This document shows, in pieces, positions 40,451 through 48,683 of a stretch of DNA of 64,000 bases. The notes under the pieces were generated by a model, which was not told where the DNA came from, searched no databases, and was given only the letters and a program-made list of their open reading frames with translations. The stretch's first letter is position 1. Every line of letters begins with the position of its first letter. Where the stretch lies: assembly GCF_036924515.1 (NCBI RefSeq), contig NZ_JAZHRR010000001.1, forward strand, positions 186,001 to 250,000, read 5' to 3'. A program made the position numbers and the translations under genes. Origin of the DNA: Bradyrhizobium sp. AZCC 1610. Its GTDB lineage: Bacteria; Pseudomonadota; Alphaproteobacteria; Rhizobiales; Xanthobacteraceae.

Positions 40451-41367
40451 GTGGTCTCGGTCAATTTCATGAGCCGGCGCCTCAAACTGAGGGATTTGCA
40501 CATGCTCGAGGCCGTATCGGCCGCTGGCAGCATGGCCCGCGCTGCGGAGCAGCTGGCAATCTCTCAACCAACCATTTCGAAGGCGATCGCGGATCTCGAT
40601 CGTGATCTCGGCGTGGCATTGTTCGACCGCAGTTCGCGCGGCGCCGAGCTGACGCCGAGCGGATATATTTTGCTGCGGCGCGGCCGCGCGATGCTCGATG
40701 AACTGCAACAGGGCTTGCAGGAGATCGAGAACCTTTCCGATCCGACCGTCGGCGAGGTCCGCGTCGGTGCTGTCGATGCTTGGTCGGCGTATATTTCTAT
40801 AGTCGTGGAGCGAACATCACGCCGTTATCCGAAGATTATCTACAAAGTCGTGTTCGGCGACAGCGACACTCTTTTCACGGCGCTACGTAACCGGACACTT
40901 GACGTGGTAATTTCGCGCGCCGTGCTTGCGCGATCCCAACCGGACCTCGACACGGAGGTCCTTTTCCACGATCGGGTCACAGTGGTAACCTCGGCTGCAC
41001 ACCCGCTGGCCCGCCGGCGAAACATAGCCCTTCGTGATTTGCTGGACGAACGCTGGGTGATCGGCCCCCCTGACTCATTCCTCTACCAACTGATGCTGGA
41101 GGCCTTTCAGGCCAAAGGGCTGCCGATGCCCAAAGCGATGGTAACGACTCTTTCGATCCAGTTGCGACTGGACCTGCTGCAGAGCGGGTATTCATGATGG
41201 ACCACCCCGGCCGGAAGGGTCGCATCAAGGCGTTGCCGGTCGACCTCGGCGATATCGCAGGACCAATGGCTGCGGTGACGCTGAAAGGCAGGCAGCCGGC
41301 CGGGGCCCTAAAACTGGTCCTGAATGAAGCAAGAGCAATCGGAAGATCGATTTCCGTAGGGAAATAA
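40451..41367 (+). pseudogene. LysR-family regulator, frameshifted near the C-terminus
   Basis: The GTG/ATG-started frame (40451 or 40469) encodes a normal LysR N-terminus (LRDLHMLEAVSAAGSMARAA, TISKAIADLDRDLGVALFDR) and effector domain, but stops at 41195-41197 after LDLLQSGYS. The typical C-terminal segment continues in another frame, from about 41187 to a TAA at 41365-41367 (GRIKALPVDLGDIAGPMAAV, then ALKLVLNEARAIGRSIS). So one indel, perhaps with a short additional deletion, separates the last 50-60 residues. It would have regulated the divergent Bug-family gene. The truncated 248-aa product might still bind DNA. Confidence 0.78.
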
Positions 41368-41472
41368 GCTACCCACAAAAAACACCGCAGTTCAGCCGAC
41401 TGGCGTACGCTTCGTTCTTTTGGGGTCACAACTATGTCCATTAGTCGTCAGAATCCTGGACTCATCGATCGA

Positions 41473-41976
41473 TCATGCAATATAGGCGACGACAACATAG
41501 GCGACGCCGTCATGTGTGAATTCGGCAGCTTGCCGCATTCCAAGCTTTGCATGCGCCGAAAGCGACGCGGCATTGTCGCGTCGGACAAACGCGACGCCTT
41601 CTCGACCCCTCAATCGCTTCCGTAATGCCTGAAACATTGCAGAAATTAGTCCGCGGTTCCGTTCATCCTCGGCTATGCATACCGGACCATGATTGTAAGG
41701 ATTGCTCGACCCCGGATAAGCTCGGAGCTTCGCCTGGATAATTGGCATGTTCGCTGCCGCTGACAATGGACTTGAGACGAGATACCCGACGATACGCCCT
41801 TCCCGCCGGGCGACGATGATTGGCATCTCGGAAAGCACGCGTTCGAACCAGTCGCTGGAAAATTCGATGGAAAGTGCCCCGCCATTGCTGCGCAGATTGA
41901 GGCTCTGAAGGGCTACGATTCCGGGAATATCATCAGTCGTGGCGAGGGCAATTTCGCAATCCGAAACAGTCATCAT
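41473..41976 (-). CDS. GNAT-family N-acetyltransferase
   Basis: 167 aa. Acetyl-CoA-dependent acyltransferase fold: N-terminal strand CEIALATTDDIPGIVALQ, strand 4 RIVGYLVSSPL, and the cofactor-binding turn in CIAEDERNRGLISAMFQALRKRL, a weaker form of the Q/RxxGxG/A motif. Ends with MRQAAEFTHDGVAYVVVAYIA. Substrate unknown. The gene stands alone in the accessory segment. Confidence 0.8.
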   Translation of the reverse strand: MMTVSDCEIALATTDDIPGIVALQSLNLRSNGGALSIEFSSDWFERVLSEMPIIVARREGRIVGYLVSSPLSAAANMPIIQAKLRAYPGSSNPYNHGPVCIAEDERNRGLISAMFQALRKRLRGREGVAFVRRDNAASLSAHAKLGMRQAAEFTHDGVAYVVVAYIA

Positions 41977-42556
41977 GGTGTCCTTCGGCGACTTACCGCC
42001 GACCGATATGCCGCAACAAGCGCCGTTGCGAACAAGCGCACTGATCAGTGAGCATATCAGCCCGCAAGTCCGCAGCCAGGGGGCAGTCCAGTTTAGGATA
42101 AAAATCGACTTTTCGGGGGTGTCGGCTTTGGGTCTTGGCCGTGTGAAAACGCAGCGCCGAGCAAATTGCGGAGAAAAGTATTTCTTGGGAAGCTCGCTCT
42201 AGGAGCGTGAAGAGCATGCTGAATTTCGGCGCCGTGGCATCTCAGAAGCAGATTCTCTGCCCTTCCCGAGATTCCACGTTTTCACACAGCCAGGGTCATT
42301 CGCGTCGTTTGACCGGACCATGGCGACTTCCGGTCTACCCCGGTGAATGGATATTCTCAGGATAGGCGGGCATGTCCCAGAAGGTGCCAACAGCGGACAT
42401 GTGTTGGTCGGGGAGGGATGTCAGTTGTATAGGGCTAGAACCATGATTTAATCGGTATCGCGCACGAGACGGGCAACCGAGATACCCAAGCGGGGGACTG
42501 TCCAACGATCGCCATGAACGCCGGGGAGTTTGGGTGGGCGAAACGACCGGACCACC
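41977..42556. other. 580-bp intergenic region without a supported gene
   Basis: I found no coding region with plausible codon use. The only structure I can point to is a pair of 16-bp inverted repeats (42136 and 42277, separate entry). The rest looks like decayed sequence between two accessory genes. Confidence 0.45.
42136..42292. repeat. 157-bp segment with terminal inverted repeats (possible MITE or IS remnant)
   Basis: Left TGGCCGTGTGAAAACG (42136-42151) and right CGTTTTCACACAGCCA (42277-42292) match at 15 of 16 positions as inverted repeats. The interior holds no gene. It may be a non-autonomous miniature element or the joined ends of a deleted insertion sequence; I see no clear target duplication. 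Confidence 0.4.
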
Positions 42557-42982
42557 ATGTCCTCTAGCTCCAACACAAGTATCGCCAAGAAAGCTCGCAC
42601 AAGGGCCGAGGCGGATTTTGCCACTTGGCTAATGATGGCCAAGCTCGGTGGGTTCGATGACCTTCCGCCAAACGCACAGAGCTTTCTGACTAATTATCGG
42701 GCCCGACTGGAGACGATGAGCGAGGCCGAGTCCACGGCCCTGGCCGTTCGCGAGATTTACAGCGCCTATTACAGCGAAATGGGCGGCGTGGGCGCGGCGC
42801 CGGAACCAAAAGCTCGCACATCAACGACAGAGGGCAAAGTCGTTCGGGTCCAGAGACGGCCTAAACCTCAGCCCGGTCTATCGGCTGAGCGCCATTCGAC
42901 GAGGCCACTGATCCGAAAATCCCTCCCGGCACTGCTGATTTTCGCGATCATGGTGGCTCTGATTGTCGTTCTGACGCAGTAA
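42557..42982 (+). CDS. Tail-anchored hypothetical protein
   Basis: 141 aa from the ATG at 42557; a TTG at 42530 is a possible earlier start. The cytoplasmic part includes DFATWLMMAKLGGFDDLPPN and a linker rich in K, R and P. A single C-terminal membrane segment (SLPALLIFAIMVALIVVLTQ) ends the protein, so it should be tail-anchored with its body in the cytoplasm. No family recognised. Confidence 0.6.
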   Translation: MSSSSNTSIAKKARTRAEADFATWLMMAKLGGFDDLPPNAQSFLTNYRARLETMSEAESTALAVREIYSAYYSEMGGVGAAPEPKARTSTTEGKVVRVQRRPKPQPGLSAERHSTRPLIRKSLPALLIFAIMVALIVVLTQ

Positions 42983-43035
42983 CACACAACGGCTGACCCG
43001 CTGTACCCTTAACAAGGCCACAAGTTGAGTTGTGA

Positions 43036-43284
43036 ATGGCACGCTGTTTGATCCCACTAGCGATGTTCGCGATTTTGGCTTCCGGGTCAGCAAGCGCGCA
43101 AAATTGTTGGACCTACCCATCCGGCCCGTCCCGATTTTCCTGTTTGAGTGCCAAGCATCCTGGGCTGATTGCCCGGCGAGAACGGTGCGAGCAAGAGGCA
43201 GCGAACATGGGTCTTCGCCCCCATGGGGGTGGGGGCGCCTTGAAGGGCTATATGACTGCCTGTATGCAGCGCAGCCGCCGTTGA
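43036..43284 (+). CDS. Small exported cysteine-containing protein
   Basis: 82 aa. Signal peptide RCLIPLAMFAILASGSASAQ. The mature part has Cys residues in NCWTYPSG, FSCLSAKH, RERCEQEAANMGL and LKGYMTACMQR. The last two fit the spacing of the PsiF-type repeat (C...A...GL...G...F/YM..C), though only loosely. Periplasmic; function unknown. A frameless stretch of 100 bp separates it from the LolC-type gene. Confidence 0.6.
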   Translation: MARCLIPLAMFAILASGSASAQNCWTYPSGPSRFSCLSAKHPGLIARRERCEQEAANMGLRPHGGGGALKGYMTACMQRSRR

Positions 43285-43387
43285 CTCAATTTTGTGGATC
43301 GGCATCCCCGGCGACAACATCCGAAATATGGCAGTGGATGAAGCTTCCCCACTAGCGTGAGCATTCGAATCCTGCCGAAAACGCGCT

Positions 43388-44671
43388 ATGATTGGGGCCA
43401 TGGAGAATCCCCCGCGCCCATTGCCTTTCTCAGCATTCGAATGGTTGGTGTCCGGGCGCTACCTGCGAGCGCGTCGCAAGGAAGGCTTCATCTCCGTCAT
43501 TGCCGGTTTCTCGTTCCTCGGCATCATGCTTGGCGTTGCGACGCTGATTATCGTGATGGCCGTCATGAACGGCTTTCGCAAGGAATTGATCGACAAGATC
43601 GTCGGCATGAACGGCCATCTTGTAGTGCAACCACTCGAACAGCCGCTGACGGATTGGAAGGACGTCACTGAGCGCATCAGTCAGGTTTCAGGCATCCGGC
43701 TTGCGGTTCCCGTGGTGGACGGTCCGGCGCTGGCATCGTCGGCGCAGAATGCCTCAGGGGTACTCGTTCGCGGCATTCGCCCCGATGATCTCAATAAACT
43801 CGCCTCGATCGCCAGCAACATCCAGCAGGGCTCGCTGAATGCATTTGAGCAGGGACAAGGCGTCGCCATCGGACGCAGGCTTGCCGATCAATTGTCGCTC
43901 CGGGCCGGCGACAACATCACGCTGGTCGCGCCTGGCGGAGCCGTGACGTCGAAGGGTGCAGCGCCTCGTATCAAGCCGTACAAGGTCGCGGCGGTGTTCA
44001 GCCTCGACATGTCGGAATATGATTCCGTGATGGTTTTTCTGCCGCTTGCCGAGGCGCAGGCCTATTTCAATCGCGCCGATGACGTGAGCGCGATCGAAGT
44101 TTTCATCGAAGCCAGCCCCGACAGGGTCGACGAATTCAGAAGGCCGGTGGCAGACGCCGCCGGGCGGCCGGTGTTCCTTGTCGACTGGCGCCGGCGCACT
44201 TCAGCCTTTTTCGCTGCACTTCAGGTCGAACGCAATGTCATGTTTCTGATCCTGACCTTGATCGTGCTGGTCGCCGCGCTGAACATCGTTTCGGGCCTGA
44301 TCATGCTCGTGAAGGACAAGGGCAGCGATATCGCCATTCTGCGCACCGTGGGCGCCTCGCGAGGGGCGATCATGCGGGTGTTCCTGATCGCGGGTGCTGC
44401 GATCGGCGTGGTCGGCACGCTGACCGGGCTTCTCGTCGGCATGCTGGTTTGCCTGAATATCGAAGCTATCCGGCAATTTCTTTCCTGGATCACCAATACC
44501 GAATTGTTTCCACCAAAACTCTACTTTCTGTCGAAGCTGCCGGCGGAGATCGATGTCGGCGAGACCGCCGCCGTTGTGGTCATGGCGTTGACGCTGTCAT
44601 TCCTCGCGACGCTCTATCCATCATGGCGCGCCGCGCGGCTCGATCCGGTCGACGCGCTTCGATATGGGTAG
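43388..44671 (+). CDS. LolC/LolE-type lipoprotein-releasing permease
   Basis: 427 aa from the ATG at 43388 (another at 43400). Architecture of the MacB/FtsX permeases: membrane segment at about 30-55 (ISVIAGFSFLGIMLGVATLI), large periplasmic domain (about 60-270), then three membrane segments (MFLILTLIVLVAALNIVSGL; VFLIAGAAIGVVGTLTGLLVG; AAVVVMALTLSFLATLYPSW). MNGFRKELIDKIVGMNGHL and SWRAARLDPVDALRYG are LolC/E signatures. It would extract lipoproteins from the inner membrane with a LolD ATPase, but no lolD follows; instead a palindromic repeat begins 43 bp after the stop. Confidence 0.88.
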   Translation: MIGAMENPPRPLPFSAFEWLVSGRYLRARRKEGFISVIAGFSFLGIMLGVATLIIVMAVMNGFRKELIDKIVGMNGHLVVQPLEQPLTDWKDVTERISQVSGIRLAVPVVDGPALASSAQNASGVLVRGIRPDDLNKLASIASNIQQGSLNAFEQGQGVAIGRRLADQLSLRAGDNITLVAPGGAVTSKGAAPRIKPYKVAAVFSLDMSEYDSVMVFLPLAEAQAYFNRADDVSAIEVFIEASPDRVDEFRRPVADAAGRPVFLVDWRRRTSAFFAALQVERNVMFLILTLIVLVAALNIVSGLIMLVKDKGSDIAILRTVGASRGAIMRVFLIAGAAIGVVGTLTGLLVGMLVCLNIEAIRQFLSWITNTELFPPKLYFLSKLPAEIDVGETAAVVVMALTLSFLATLYPSWRAARLDPVDALRYG

Positions 44672-44714
44672 CTGGACGCGCGGGCTCCGCATGTTCGCGC
44701 GCGATCTTTATTTT

Positions 44715-44801
44715 GTAGGGTGGGCAAAGGAGCGTTAGCAACGTGCCCACCATTTCACGCTCGCTCGTGATGGTGGGCACGCTTCGCTTTGCCCACCCTA
44801 C
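44715..44801. repeat. Palindromic intergenic repeat, GTAGGGTGGGCAAAG family
   Basis: GTAGGGTGGGCAAAG at the left and CTTTGCCCACCCTAC at the right, with an inner CGTGCCCACCAT/ATGGTGGGCACG pair and a short loop. Same family as 8082 and 16253. Confidence 0.82.
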
Positions 44802-45369
44802 TGACTGCGAACTGATTTGCTTTGCGCGCAAGCACAATCTCGACGCACAACCGCGACAAATCAACACGACGGGCAAATCACCCAAAACCTGTCCAGCCCT
44901 TCCCGCAAAAATATTCCGCTTAACTTCCAAAGCAAATCATCGGCATAACTCTGCCCGTCTCACGGCAGATGAGGGGCGTTGGCCATCGTCACGAACGTGC
45001 GGTGAGATGCGATGGACGCGAGAGCTGCGACTGACGTGTGCAGCTTGAGCGTACGGCGAAGTCGTGTGGTTCGGGCGCCGCGGTGCTGGCGCTAAGTTGG
45101 CGGGAAGTGTCCCGCCGGCGATGGTGGCAAGAAAGCCGTTCACCAGGGAGAGCACGAAGTAAGCCGTAAAGCCATTGCGCAGGGAAGGCCGGAATGCTCC
45201 CGCTGCCCTGTATGCTCGTGTGCACTTTTGTTTGCGCAAATCGCACACGGGACCGCGGGTGCAGCAAGCACCCGGTCTTCCCTGCGCCCTCTAATCGAAG
45301 AGGGCGGGAAGTTTTCAAGCAAACCTCGGGCAGCTCATGTCGCGAGATCGCGAAGTCATACTCCATTGT
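44802..45369. repeat. Non-coding stretch resembling dispersed Bradyrhizobium repeats
   Basis: No supported gene. The minus-strand translation of about 44989-45375 (e.g. GAGKTGCLLHPRSRVRFAQT and GLLRALPGERLSCHHRRRD) is one I recall as a recurrent spurious product in Bradyrhizobium genomes, produced by a repeated non-coding element. The segment 44815-44930 also resembles sequence I have seen repeated there. The call rests on memory and should be treated as tentative. Confidence 0.4.
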
Positions 45370-45396
45370 CGTCACCCGCGAATGCGGGTGATCCAG
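45370..45396. repeat. Left half of a palindromic repeat split by the IS110 element
   Basis: CGTCACCCGCGAATGCGGGTG then ATCCAG, with an internal perfect hairpin (45373-45390, CACCCGC/GCGGGTG). Its last 13 bases, joined to TA at 47109-47110, pair with TACTGGATACCCCGC at 47150-47164 at 13 of 15 positions. The other half starts at 47109. Confidence 0.6.
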
Positions 45397-45466
45397 ATGC
45401 TATGGGGGGAGCGGCGGCGAGGGTGTGGATACCCTCGAGCGCCGTGATCACGCAATGGAGCACCCC

Positions 45467-46635
45467 ATGTCGCAATCGTTTGACGCCAGCAGGTCCCTCA
45501 CCGCCTTCGAACAGGATAGCACGTTGGTCGCAGTGATCGAGATGAGCCAGTCGAAGTGGCTTGTTGCGGCTGTGATCCCGGGGGTCGAGCGCCAGCCCCT
45601 GAAGAAGCTTGGTGCAAATGCGGACGCTCTGCTGAAGCTGTTGCAGCGCTGGCAGGATGAAGCGCGCAAGGCCGGGCGGACGGTCAGGCGGATCGTCTGC
45701 GCCTATGAGGCCGGGCGAGACGGATTCTGGCTGGCGCGCTGGCTGCAGGCGCGCGCCATCGAGGCCTACGTCATCCATGCCGCAAGCATCGCAGTGTCCC
45801 GCGAGCACCGCCGGGCCAAGACCGATCGGATCGATACGGAACTGCTGATGCGCTCGTTTCTCGGCTGGCTGCGTGGCGAGAAGCGCCATTGCAGCATGGT
45901 CGCGATCCCGACCATGGCGGAAGAAGATGCGCGGCGGCCGAGTCGTGAGCGGGAGAGCCTCGTGGGCGAGCAAACACGGATCGTCAACCGGATCAAGGCT
46001 GTCCTCGCCCTGTTCGGCATCGGCGGGTTCAATCCGAGGCTGCGCAAGGCGGCGCAGAAGCTGGAGACACTGCACACCGCGGAAGGAACACCGTTACCGG
46101 AAAATGCCCACGCCGAATTGCGCCGCGATCTGGAGCGGCTGCGCCTGGTGCACGACCAGATCCACATCATCGAAAGTGAACGGTTGCGCCGGCTCGCGCT
46201 CGCGCCGGCCGCAACGACAAGGCCTCACGCGATGGTTCGTCTGATCGCAAGGGTTTTTGGCGTCGGCATTGAGACCGCCGACATGCTGGTAAATGAGGCG
46301 TTGGTGCGCAAGCTGCGTGATCGCAGAGCCGTGGCGCGCTATGCTGGACTAACCGGCGCGCCGGACGAGAGCGGCAAGCGCCGGCGCGAGAAGGGACCCG
46401 CGCCGGCAATGGTCGGGTCCGTCGCGGCATGATCCAACTGGCCTGGCGCTTTCTGATCTTCCAGAAGGATAGCCGGCTCGTCCGCTGGTTCCGCGAGCGC
46501 ACCGCAGATGGCCGCAGCGCCACGCGCAAAACCATGATCGTGGCGCTGGCGCGCAAGCTGCTCATCGCGCTGTGGCGGCTGGCAACCACCGGCGAGATGA
46601 CGGAGGGGCTCAGGCTGCGCCCGGCCGGCACTTGA
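45467..46635 (+). pseudogene. IS110-family transposase, split by a frameshift
   Basis: The first part (45467-46432) has the DEDD-type N-terminal domain (VAVIEMSQSKWLVAAVIPG, AYEAGRDGFWLARWLQ, REHRRAKTDRIDTELLMRSF) and the start of the Transposase_20 domain (ARVFGVGIETADMLVNEAL, RYAGLTGAPDESGKRRREKG). The frame then ends at 46430-46432. The remaining C-terminus (MIQLAWRFLIFQKDSRLVRW to LRLRPAGT) is in another frame, 46429-46635. An indel near 46396 explains both. Start chosen at 45467, 6 bp after GGAG. Probably inactive. Confidence 0.85.
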
Positions 46636-47108
46636 CCATGCAGCTTCCGCAACTCCAACACGATTGACGGTTCAGCAGCCGGCAGTCTGCCGACGACATC
46701 CGAGGTGGCGGTGATCCGCCGGAATACATGGCCTTTGCGCCGCGACCCAGAATGGACCCGCCGCCCCGGAGCTTCGCCCCCCGATGCGCATGCATGCATC
46801 ATGGTTCTGGTCCCGATCGATCAACCGAATACAAGTCTGCGACGCGGTATCGCGTCCACGGTGGGCTCGCCTCGGAAATCGTCCCTATGCCGCTAACGCC
46901 AAACCTCGTCCCGCCCTCAAGCCTGCCGCCGGGCTCACGACCGTCAAGGGCTGCGTCGCTCCGCGATGGCCTGCGGCCACCCTTGACCGTCGTTCCGCCC
47001 AGGCGGCTAGTCGTCTCGGGGTCGGGACGAGGAGATGTCGGTCTTCGTCGAACAAGGAGACGACAGCAATGATCTGACAACGATCACTCTTGATCACCCC
47101 CATACAAG
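46636..47108. other. Non-coding tail of the IS110 element
   Basis: About 470 bp between the end of the transposase and the right edge of the element. Several short open frames are present on both strands, but none has a ribosome site or recognisable motif. It probably belongs to the element, whose family has long non-coding ends that encode a bridge RNA at one or the other side of the transposase gene; I cannot identify that RNA here. Confidence 0.45.
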
Positions 47109-47210
47109 TATTCCAGAGACGTCAGCGATTCAGCGGAGAAGCCGCGGCGTACTGGATACCCCGCCGGAGCCTGTCATCGGGCGCGCATTCGCGCGACCCG
47201 TTGGCGGGGC
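47109..47210. repeat. Right half of the palindromic repeat split by IS110
   Basis: Starts TATTCCAGAGACGTCAG and includes the arm TACTGGATACCCCGC (47150-47164) that pairs with the left half at 45384-45396. It continues with a second palindrome (CGGGCGCGC-ATT-CGCGCGACCCG near 47178-47200) and ends against a phnA remnant. Confidence 0.55.
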
Positions 47211-47342
47211 ACGACGACCGTGCTCAAGCGCGGCACCACGATCAAGAACATCCACCTCACCGATAATGAGGACGAGATCGAAGGCCGCACCGACAAGGTC
47301 AAGGGCTTGGTGCTGCGCACGGAGTTCTTGAAGAAGGCGTGA
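47211..47342 (+). pseudogene. phnA: phnA 3' remnant
   Basis: 43 codons in frame to a TGA: the product TVLKRGTTIKNIHLTDNEDE followed by IEGRTDKVKGLVLRTEFLKK-A is the C-terminus of PhnA (zinc-ribbon protein of about 110 aa found with phosphonate genes and elsewhere). The N-terminal half, including the zinc ribbon, is absent; sequence upstream is a palindromic repeat and the IS110 element. There is no start codon. This is a decayed gene, not an expressed one. Confidence 0.78.
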
Positions 47343-47408
47343 GGGGTGGATCGGCTCACCCGGTCATCCTTCGCAAATCCATCTTCGAATCGATGCTATA
47401 AGACCGGC

Positions 47409-47669
47409 ATGGAACAACTTGCAATCAAGCTGCTGGGGTTTGCCGCAGCCACGTGTACGACCCTCGCTTATGCACCGCAGTTCGTGAAAGTCTGGAGAAC
47501 CCGCTCCACCGAAGACATTTCGCTTGGAATGTTCCTCGTCATGGTGCTCGGCATCCTGCTTTGGCTGTTGTATGGCCTGCTTTCCGGAGATGCACCGCTG
47601 ATCGTTGCGAATGCGATTACGATCGTGCTGGCCGGCGGAATCCTCTTGATGAAGCTCAAGTACGGTTGA
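47409..47669 (+). CDS. SemiSWEET-type transporter (PQ-loop/MtN3)
   Basis: 86 aa, three membrane segments (AIKLLGFAAATCTTLAYAPQ; MFLVMVLGILLWLLYGLLSG; LIVANAITIVLAGGILLMKL). The PQ motif in TLAYAPQFVKVWRTRSTEDISLGMF is the SemiSWEET signature. It forms a homodimeric sugar uniporter in characterised relatives (e.g. Bradyrhizobium japonicum SemiSWEET transports sucrose). Start chosen at the ATG at 47409. Confidence 0.9.
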   Translation: MEQLAIKLLGFAAATCTTLAYAPQFVKVWRTRSTEDISLGMFLVMVLGILLWLLYGLLSGDAPLIVANAITIVLAGGILLMKLKYG

Positions 47670-47766
47670 AGCGCAGCCAGCCGGCCCCGCAGTATTCGCC
47701 GCAAACAAAACGCGGCGGGATGAACCGCCGCGTTCGAAATCTGGCAACCCGAATACGGGGAGCCCC

Positions 47767-48465
47767 TTACTCCTCGTCGTCGTCCTGCTTCTTGCCGCCG
47801 ATCGTCTTCAGCTTTGCAAACACCGCGTCGACGTTGAGGTCGTCCTGCTGCTTTTCGCTCGGTTCGAATTCCGGCTCCTTCTTGGTGGTCTCGGAGGCCG
47901 GCAGCAGCGTCGCGCCGCCGTAAGCCGCGGGCACCGGCTTTTCCTTGGCCGCGCGCTGCACCTCGAAATCGAGCTCGATCTGCGAGCACAGGCCGAGCGT
48001 CACCGGGTCCATCGGGGTCAAGGTCGAGGCGTTCCAGTGCGTGCGGTCGCGGACGCTCGCGATGGTGGTCTTGGTGGTGCCGACCAGGCGCATGATCTGC
48101 GCGTCCTTCAGCTCGGGGTGGTTGCGGACCAGCCACAGGATCGCGCTCGGCCGCTCGTGGCGGCGCGACACCGGGGTGTAGCGCGGGCCCTTCTTCTTGG
48201 CAGCCGGCGGCAGGACGACCTTGCTCTCGCCGAGCTTGAGGCGGTAATTCGGGTCCTTTTCGCCCTTTTCGATCTCGTCGCGGGTCAATTGTCCGGTCGA
48301 AATCGGGTCCATGCCCTTGATGCCCTGGGCGGCGTCGCCGTCGGCGATGGCGCGGACCTCCAGGGGGTGCATTTTGGTGAAATCGGCCACCTGGTCGAAG
48401 GTCAGCGCGGTATTGTCAACCAGCCACACGGCAGTCGCTTTTGGCATCAGCGGTGCATTGCTCAT
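47767..48465 (-). CDS. trcR: Cell cycle transcriptional regulator TrcR (DUF1013)
   Basis: 232 aa from the ATG at 48465, preceded by AAAGGAGA 6 bp upstream. DUF1013 features: MPKATAVWLVDNTALTFDQV, FTKMHPLEVRAIADGD, and a helix-turn-helix-like region ILWLVRNHPELKDAQIMRLV followed by GTTKTTIASVRDRTHWN. It is an alphaproteobacterial essential-class regulator that binds DNA and RNA polymerase (CtrA-network related in Brucella). Ends with an acidic DDDEE tail. Stands alone, divergent from ispH. Confidence 0.9.
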   Translation of the reverse strand: MSNAPLMPKATAVWLVDNTALTFDQVADFTKMHPLEVRAIADGDAAQGIKGMDPISTGQLTRDEIEKGEKDPNYRLKLGESKVVLPPAAKKKGPRYTPVSRRHERPSAILWLVRNHPELKDAQIMRLVGTTKTTIASVRDRTHWNASTLTPMDPVTLGLCSQIELDFEVQRAAKEKPVPAAYGGATLLPASETTKKEPEFEPSEKQQDDLNVDAVFAKLKTIGGKKQDDDEE

Positions 48466-48683
48466 GGCAAATCTCCTTTGTGCCTCGCCCACCTCTTTTG
48501 GAGGCGAAGCCTATGGTCATCGGTGATGACGGGAATTAGGGCGCTATATACGCCTTCCCGGGGTATTGGCGCAATGGTCTGCTAAAGTGCCTTGACAGAG
48601 CCCGAAAGCAGTCCCAAGTCCTTATCCGAATTGGCCGTTCCCTGCCCGCCGGCAAGGGGTGATTCGGTCCCGAGATAGCCCCG

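Larger units (their letters stand above)
45397..47108 (+). mobile_element. IS110-family element (about 1.7 kb), transposase frameshifted
   Basis: Edges are set where the two halves of a palindromic repeat stop and resume. Subterminal short inverted repeats TATGGGGG (45401-45408) and CCCCCATA (47097-47104) lie 4 bp inside the proposed ends, as in IS1111-like members of the family. There are no terminal repeats and no target duplication, as expected for IS110. Contains one transposase gene broken by a frameshift and a 470-bp non-coding tail. Edges could be off by a few bases (AG is present on both sides). Confidence 0.65.

Noticed and set aside
44989..45375. 128-codon minus-strand frame with GAGKTGCLLHPRS
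   Set aside because: Tempting as a P-loop (GAGKT), but there is no downstream ATPase sequence, and I recall this as a recurrent spurious translation of a Bradyrhizobium repeat.
46728..47103. Several overlapping frames of 90-115 codons in the IS110 tail
   Set aside because: No ribosome sites, mutually overlapping on both strands, R/P/S-rich; treated as non-coding end of the element.
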